Source of the DNA: Nectonema munidae
Lineage: Eukaryota; Nematomorpha; Nectonematoida; Nectonematidae
Direction of reading: 5' to 3'
Length of the DNA stretch: 64,000 nt
Assembly: GCA_030549495.1 (NCBI GenBank)
Contig: JAUIRK010000097.1
Span: 248,001 to 312,000, forward strand
The notes under the pieces are model-generated. The model had not been told where the DNA came from and ran no database searches. It worked only from the letters and a program-made list of their open reading frames with translations. The translations under genes were made by a program, and so were the position numbers. Every line of letters starts with the position of its first letter. Position 1 is the first letter of the stretch. Of this stretch, positions 58,265 through 64,000 are shown piece after piece.

Positions 58265-61200
58265 ATGTCGGCTATTCAATTAATAAATCCTAATTCAGAA
58301 GTTATTAAGTCTAAACACGCTCTAGAATTTAATATTAATTCTGCAAAGTCTCTTCTAGATGTAATGAAATCAAATTTAGGTCCAAAAGGATCTACCAAAA
58401 TGTAATCTATTTTATAAATATATTTATACGTGTATGATATATTTTTTTTTATTTAGGCTTGTTTCTGGAGCTGGTGACATTAAAATAACAAAAGATGGCA
58501 ACGTTCTTTTAAAAGAAATGGTATAATTTAAAATGTTTCCATACTTTTTTTAAAAAATATCTCATACTCTTGCTCTAATTTTTTATAGTTTACTTCTAAA
58601 ATTAAAAATTTTTGGATTTCAGTTTGTTAGATTCTCAAAAATGTATGATCCGGTCATCTGCGGTTCAATTTCTATTCTTGGCACCTATCATCTGACCAGT
58701 TATGAACGAATATATAGATAAGATTGATAGCTAAAAATATATCAATAAAACAAAAATATTAAATATATTTTGTACCAATATTATGTAAATTACACCAGAG
58801 TGTCTGTGGTTATTTGTTTTCACTTGTAACAAGCATATATCCTATTCTAAAACGTAGCCAATGCACTGAAGGAGTGTAATTCAGGCTCTCAATATATTAA
58901 TACTTTTTTTGGTATCTCCTACTGGAGATTCAGATTTATTAAAAGAATAAAAACCATAAAAGAATAAATTGCAAAAGAAAGAGGGTCATAAATGACCCGA
59001 TGTACACACAAAATATATAAGTAACTAGGGTGGGAATTTACAATACTTGAGACGCAGGAATAAAGAAATGATAAGTCTGGCTGCATGCCTGTGTTTTATA
59101 CTCGGCGGATTCATGAAAAGGCAAGAAAGCCTATGATTGGTTTGATGTATGTTGGGTTCTTTGAGGCTTCGAACCAGGATGATCTTCTCTAGAGTTAGTA
59201 GTCCTGTTTGGCTTGATGGTTGATCAGCTAAATTTTTATGCGAAGGGACGAAGATGACGAAGTCCTTGACCTCGAGGAACTATTTGTGGAATTTCGTAGC
59301 AAGGATAGCAGCTATTAGAGCGACGTGGGTGTCCTTAGAGCCTGTATTCTTGATTGCAATGATGGCCACTTGCGAGTCTGCCATGTAGACTTCATTGCCA
59401 CTGGTATTGACGATCACTACCGCTAGTGCGAGGGCTTCCAGAAAAGCGATGCTTGATTCATTTGAAACTTTCATTGCTTATGTGTGATCGCTAGTTGCGA
59501 ATCCCAAGTCAATGACTGAGGCGTTACTGTAGTAAATCCTGTCTCTTGTCATGGTGATTGACATGAGAACAGGTCTATCTACTACTTCCCGGATGTAATT
59601 CCATGATTTGTTTACCTTGGGCGCGTCGAATGCGGAGATTTCTTTTCCAATTAATTTGAAAAAGGATCAAGTTAATGTCTTGTTTATTCTCTGCAGATAC
59701 TGAGATTTCTTGGCTTCCTTAGTCAAGGTTTACTCACAGGAAGAAAATCTGGGAAGGAATTAAAACCGACATCTTGTTTATGCGCATGTGGCATTCGCTT
59801 TCTAACAAATTTATGAAAGCATACTTGTAGCGCGTTTTTTTCTGTGTGGAAGAGGAGTAGCCAGTCATTAATGTATAGGGTTATCTTGATGCGTAGTGTT
59901 GGATAAACACGCCGTTTAGAGATGCCAAGACAATTTGAAAAACTGCAGGCGAGAAATTCTCGCCCATCGGCAGTAGGTTGAAGGCGTATTTGCGCTTAGC
60001 TCCCATGGAGATGGCAAAGAATGACCTATAACTTGAACAGATCTGGATGCCATAAAAGTCGTTAGACAAAACCACACGTGTTGCCCATTTCAATGATTCA
60101 CTGATTTCTTAGTTATTCAACTGATTTCATTAACTTAGTTTATTCATCAAAAAAACAAAATGATATTAACTAGTGGTTCTCAATCGCTTCGAAATTTAAT
60201 ATCGTCCTCAACCCCTTGTTTTGCTGCACGCATAGCAAAGTTGCATAAAAATTAGGTTAGCAATATCATATCAAAATTGTCAGGATTTTCTAAAAATTGT
60301 TCTGTTAATTGTACTTTAAATAGCGTGTAGCGTAGTTTTAATTATTTGTTGTGCTCCTTTTCCTCATTTTACCTTTTTTTCACCAACCCCTTACCCACAT
60401 TAGAAAAACAAACATACCCTATAACTTTTTAAACCATCAACCTTTCAGCTTCATATTTCATTTTTCGTAGCGCTATTTAAAAATACAATATCATTGACGA
60501 TTTGTTTTTTAAAGCCGATCTTGCAGAAATAAGATGGCGGCGAGCAAGATTGAAGTTAAGCTCACTAACACCTCTTCTTACCATCATATATGTACTTTAT
60601 CTAACTAAATAAAGAAATGGAGCTTTGATGATGAATGAATGAATATCATAAATTATACGATTTTTATAGAATTAGTTCCAAAATTCGACCAATTTCATTA
60701 GTTGACCAGCAAAAATTCACAGTACTAATATTGAACATACTCCCACTTCGCCCCGCAATATGTTTTAAACAAATAATCCGCACCCACAATTTATGTGCGG
60801 GTGCCGCAAATTCGTGAGATTGCCCCCTCCCGAGTAGGCCTATACGTAGACACCATGTGTTTATTTGCAGTGGCAGATTTAGCCAGGGTGTACTCGCTCA
60901 TTCTCCCAAGTGAGGACGAATATGCACAAGACAATTCAGTAACAATAAAACGAATTAAATTCAAAAAATTTGTACGTATAATATGCACTTGTCAAATTTA
61001 AATAACATTTTGTAAAAATTCCAAAGTTGAAATAATTTTTCACATTGGAATAATGAAAGTATAAAGAAATAAAGATTGAATTCAAAGTTTTATGAATTAT
61101 ATTTTTTTTATCTATCTCTCCTATTTATTGGATAAATTAAAAAAAGATATTTGGTTTTAAAAAAATGCATTTGAATTCATTATGCGTAATAATATTTCTA

Positions 61201-61406
61201 GCAACATCCATCTTGCTAATCATCATTTTTCAAATTCTTCTGTTTTTTAATTATTTTATGTTTATGTTTAGCATATAAAAAATTCTACAGCCACACTAAT
61301 TGCTAGAGCTGTATCTGCTCAAGACGATATCACTGGAGATGGTACAACTTCGACTGTTTTGCTAATTGGAGAATTGTTGAGCAAAGCGGATAACTATATT
61401 GAAGTT
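58265..61406 (+). CDS. CCT6: T-complex protein 1 subunit zeta (CCT6), exons 1-3, partial at the 3' side
   Basis: CCT6 is one of eight subunits of the cytosolic TRiC/CCT chaperonin, an ATP-driven ring that folds actin, tubulin and other proteins. Exons: 58265-58401, 58457-58520, 61272-61406, joined by GT-AG introns of 55 nt and 2,751 nt; a GTAAGT donor follows at 61407. They encode the first 112 of about 530 residues: [17 protein letters not shown] (nucleotide-binding GPKG loop), [20 protein letters not shown] and [20 protein letters not shown] (GDGTT Mg-ATP motif). [19 protein letters not shown] identifies the zeta subunit. The next exon, expected to begin near EGLHPRII, is not in the window. 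Confidence 0.96.
59150..60110 (-). mobile_element. Retroelement fossil antisense in CCT6 intron 2
   Basis: The minus strand encodes part of a reverse transcriptase ([20 protein letters not shown], 60093-59881) and, further on, an RNase H-like piece ([24 protein letters not shown], 59474-59280). The order and style suggest the DIRS or Ty3 kin, probably the family of the fossil at 22140. It is broken in several places and clearly old. No terminal repeats were recognised. Being antisense and intronic, it should be spliced out with the intron. Confidence 0.65.
60715..60850. repeat. GC-rich interspersed repeat, inverted copy
   Basis: This segment matches the reverse complement of 49795-49920: AGTACTAATATTGAAC, CGCCCCGCAATA, TTTTAAACAAATAATCC and GGTGCCGCAAA all have counterparts there in order. 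Its terminal CCTGTG-type end is not seen here, so it may be a truncated copy of the element at 49794. Confidence 0.55.
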
Positions 61407-61928
61407 GTAAGTTATTCATTGAATCCTTAAATCCTAAAAAAAAGAGCTTTAAATCCTTATTTAGAAATAGAGTGATTAATAAAGGATAGAATATTCAATT
61501 AATTTAATTAAAACATGATTACAATTAGTTTTGGTAAACACGTGTCTTAGTGCAGTTCAGAAATTTAATATTTTTGGTTTTTTTTAACTATTTTTTGAAT
61601 TTATTATAAAAGACTCATAAGGTGCAGTTAAAAATTGTCCCTAAATTGAATTTGTCGGTTTTTATAGAAAAATATTGTCCTAAAAACAAAAAAAATTAAA
61701 ATGAACTTTTTTCATAAAAAAATTAGGACATAATTTATCATTTTTATCGAAAAAACCAAGAAAATATGTCTTTTTATTGGAAAATAAATTTAGAAAAAAT
61801 GTGTTCAGTTGATAAGGTAAATTGTATAACGAAAATTATATTAAATTAAAAATATTTAGATTTTGCATGATTTTATACCGTAGAACTCCTTTTTTCTTTA
61901 AACTTTTAATATTTTTACCAAATTCTTT

Positions 61929-62010
61929 AGGGGGCGTAAGTAAGGTTTACTAGATACTAGGTTTCCATTACTCAAGGTCTTGGGTTCGATTCCGTATCAA
62001 GCCCCAACTT
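61929..62010 (+). repeat. tRNA-like sequence (SINE head or tRNA pseudogene)
   Basis: A 5' GGGGCGT can pair with a 3' AAGCCCC, an AGTA/TACT D-arm-like stem follows, and GGGTTCGATTCC (61982-61993) is a good B-box. The anticodon arm and T-stem pair poorly, so I do not call a functional tRNA. It lies in CCT6 intron 3. Confidence 0.3.
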
Positions 62011-62278
62011 CCATAACCTTTTACATTAATTTATAATTTTACCTTAATCTTCCATAACCTCTAGAGGTTGTACACGGGAGACAACCCCCTATAATTTTTT
62101 ACTCATTATCTTCTAAATTCACAAAAGAATGGAGAAATCCAATAAATTCTTATAATTTTATTTAGTATAATCCTTCTAACCCTCAAAAGGATAAAGACAT
62201 CCAATACCCTATCATAATTTTATTAACTATAATCAATAACATATTTCTACTATTTATGATAAAATTGGCTCCATCTAT

Positions 62279-62580
62279 GATTTGATATAAAAACAAAGGG
62301 GAGACTACGGGGTAAAGATCATTGTGATTTAAGTATAGCTAAACTTTCCGGTGTGTTTAATTTGATACTGTTCATAATAAAGTTTGCTCCTTTCTGCTTG
62401 ATTTGAAATAATAAAAATGAGAAGACAATGGGGTTGAAACCATTGTGTTTTTGAATATTCTTTCAATTACCTAGATTCGTTGTGCTTTAATTTGATACTT
62501 TCCATAATTACTCCGTGTTAGATTTGAAGTAATAAAAATTGGAAGACAATCTGGTAAAAATCAATGTGTTTTTGAAGGGG
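62279..62580. repeat. Three-copy ~121-bp tandem repeat in CCT6 intron 3
   Basis: Units start with GATTTGA at 62279, 62400 and 62521, each followed by TAATAAAAA, GAAGACAAT-GGG, ATCATTGTG and, in the first two, TTTAATTTGATACT and CATAAT. Spacing is 121 bp both times; the third unit is partial. Confidence 0.7.
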
Positions 62581-62726
62581 GATAGGGAGGCAATTTTTAA
62601 TGTCCTCTCTGTTATAGGGATACTATAACGAAGTATTAGAAAAAGAATGCGAGATTTTTGAGCCTAGGGTTATATAATGTCATTTTTAAAATAACATTAT
62701 GTAAAAAGAAATTAGATATATAGTTT

Positions 62727-62918
62727 CTGGCAAACGCCTATACTTTGTATGTAACACATACTTTATATACATTTCGTTTTGTTGTCTCCTGTGGTTTTGC
62801 CAGACCACTGGTAGTATGTCTGATAAACGCCTTACTTTGTATGTTATATATACTTTCAATACGTCTTGTTGTTTGTTTTTATTGTCTCCCGTAGTCTTGT
62901 CAGACCACTGATCATAGT
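62727..62918. repeat. Two-copy ~93-bp tandem repeat in CCT6 intron 3
   Basis: Each unit has CTGGCAAACGCC / CTGATAAACGCC, ACTTTGTATGT, TTGTCTCCTGTGG / TTGTCTCCCGTAG and GCCAGACCACTG / GTCAGACCACTG in the same order. Confidence 0.65.
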
Positions 62919-63099
62919 TATGGTAACTCAATCTTTTTGAAAATTTTCAGATAACTTTTGTAGTGAATTGATGATTGAAATATTAACTAATAAGATGAAG
63001 GTTTTTGATAAATGATTTTTGATTCAGAAGGGATGAGTTTCTTCTTTACGGTCAAGATGTTTTTCTGAAAATCTCAATACTAGATTTTTACACCTTCTC

Positions 63100-64000
63100 C
63101 TAGTTCATTGGAAAATGGTATATCTTCCGTGTAGACAAGGTGCATACTTATTTCTTAAAACTATACAGCTCTTCAAATGAATAATACTAACAAATTTTTT
63201 GGAAAAAACTTGTTTTTACCAATTTGATTGACGCTTTTACCCATTTTTAGACTGTAATGGCCAAAAAGGAGTACTGAAATGAAAAAATATATTATTTTTT
63301 TAATTTGAAGGGTATTTTTCGTGAGGATTTTATTCTCTATCAAAATTTTAATTATGATTTTCAATCAAAAGCGAGTTTTTTGAGATAATTGAGTTGTTCA
63401 GAATTTTATTTTTCAGATATATCAAACTTGATTCATATTTCCACACATTCTTAGACCCTAATTGCGAAAACTAAGTCCTGAAATGAACTGAGTATCGTAA
63501 TAGAAAAAATTATAAATATATTTTATTTAAAATATGAAAGTATGTTTATGAGATAATTTTAAGGCATATTTCACTAGTTCTATTTGCATTTTGTGACATT
63601 TTTTTCACAATAATTGTCAAAACGTGGCCAAAAAATGGTATCGTCATGGTCATTTTAGTTTTTAAAAATATTTTACTTTAAATGTGAATAAATGTTTTTG
63701 AAGAATTTTTTTTAGACAAAACTAACAAATTTGATTGACATTTTCACATCCTAATTTTGAAAACTGTCTCCATAAATGAAATCAACATGTTGATCTAGTA
63801 TAAAAAATATTTTATTGAAAATATAAATACTATTCTATGAAATAATTTTAGTCGTCAACCAGGAAAATGATTGCAAAAGAATAAATCCAGAAATAAAATC
63901 AGTATTTTAGAGTTTTTTTTAAATATTTATTAAATTTAAAGGTTGACAAAATAAAGGTTTCAATCATTACCTTTCGTATTTATGAGTTGCTTTTTAAAAA
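63100..64000. repeat. Satellite-like block of degenerate ~140-bp units, copy 2
   Basis: The block runs to the window edge and matches the one at 18907-20160 in entry sequence and in unit order, including ACTGTAATGGCCAAAAA and ATTTTATTTAAAATATGAAA. Landmarks near 63300, 63515, 63665, 63805 and 63920 give spacings of about 115-215. Confidence 0.6.

Noticed and set aside
60791-61001. Open frames on both strands in CCT6 intron 2
   Set aside because: They overlap the GC-rich repeat copy and match nothing recognisable.
61929-62010. Functional tRNA gene
   Set aside because: The acceptor stem and B-box look right but the anticodon arm and T-stem do not pair; recorded as tRNA-like only.
1-64000. CRISPR array, operon or other prokaryotic system
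   Set aside because: No direct-repeat/spacer pattern, no ribosome-binding-site-led gene clusters; spliced host genes show the window is eukaryotic.

Overview
This is an AT-rich eukaryotic (metazoan) window. It has spliced host genes with GT-AG introns, some as short as 55-75 nt, and a very dense load of cut-and-paste DNA transposons. The host proteins and transposon families would suit an arthropod, perhaps a crustacean such as a copepod. That is an inference; no sequence here names the species. I saw no prokaryotic features, rRNA, convincing tRNA or CRISPR array.

Four host genes can be supported. (1) RPB5/POLR2E, the subunit shared by RNA polymerases I, II and III, lies complete on the minus strand (46731-55312): eight exons encode exactly 210 residues. 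(2) CCT6, the zeta subunit of the TRiC/CCT chaperonin, starts divergently on the plus strand at 58265; its first three exons are in the window and the rest lies to the right. (3,4) Two intact intronless rhodopsin-type (class A) receptor genes at 14465-15433 and 34897-35862 are close paralogues. They share promoter, coding and 3' flanking sequence and are separated by about 19 kb of transposons.

The rest is mostly mobile DNA. From left to right: a LINE tail (1-760); a hAT relic (3717-5741); a foldback repeat (6157-6379); a Mutator-like (MULE) scrap (7690-8063); two Tigger/pogo elements (9013-13740), the second carrying a hAT MITE; receptor 1; a GC-richer transposon-linked ORF family (17409-18900); a satellite-like block (18907-20160); a piggyBac split by a retroelement fossil (21120-24049); a 5 kb MULE with long terminal inverted repeats that holds a piggyBac and a Tigger fragment (24064-29173); a ZBED5-like hAT (29195-30580); a piggyBac with a foldback inserted in it (31820-33680); receptor 2; a hAT MITE; a Penelope-like element ending in a hammerhead-like motif (37500-38260); another hAT (38681-41002); a nearly intact piggyBac with its TTAA ends (42161-44531); a third long Tigger (45066-46380); then the RPB5/CCT6 pair.

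RPB5 intron 4 (5.4 kb) carries a hAT with a perfect 8-bp target duplication and several MITEs. The second CCT6 intron carries an antisense retroelement fossil. The signals most worth following are: the receptor pair with its conserved octamer-plus-TATA promoter; the hammerhead-like motif that recurs inside palindromic foldbacks and at the end of the Penelope-like element; PCNA-binding (PIP-box-like) C-termini on two different Tigger transposases; and the nested MULE/piggyBac/Tigger locus.
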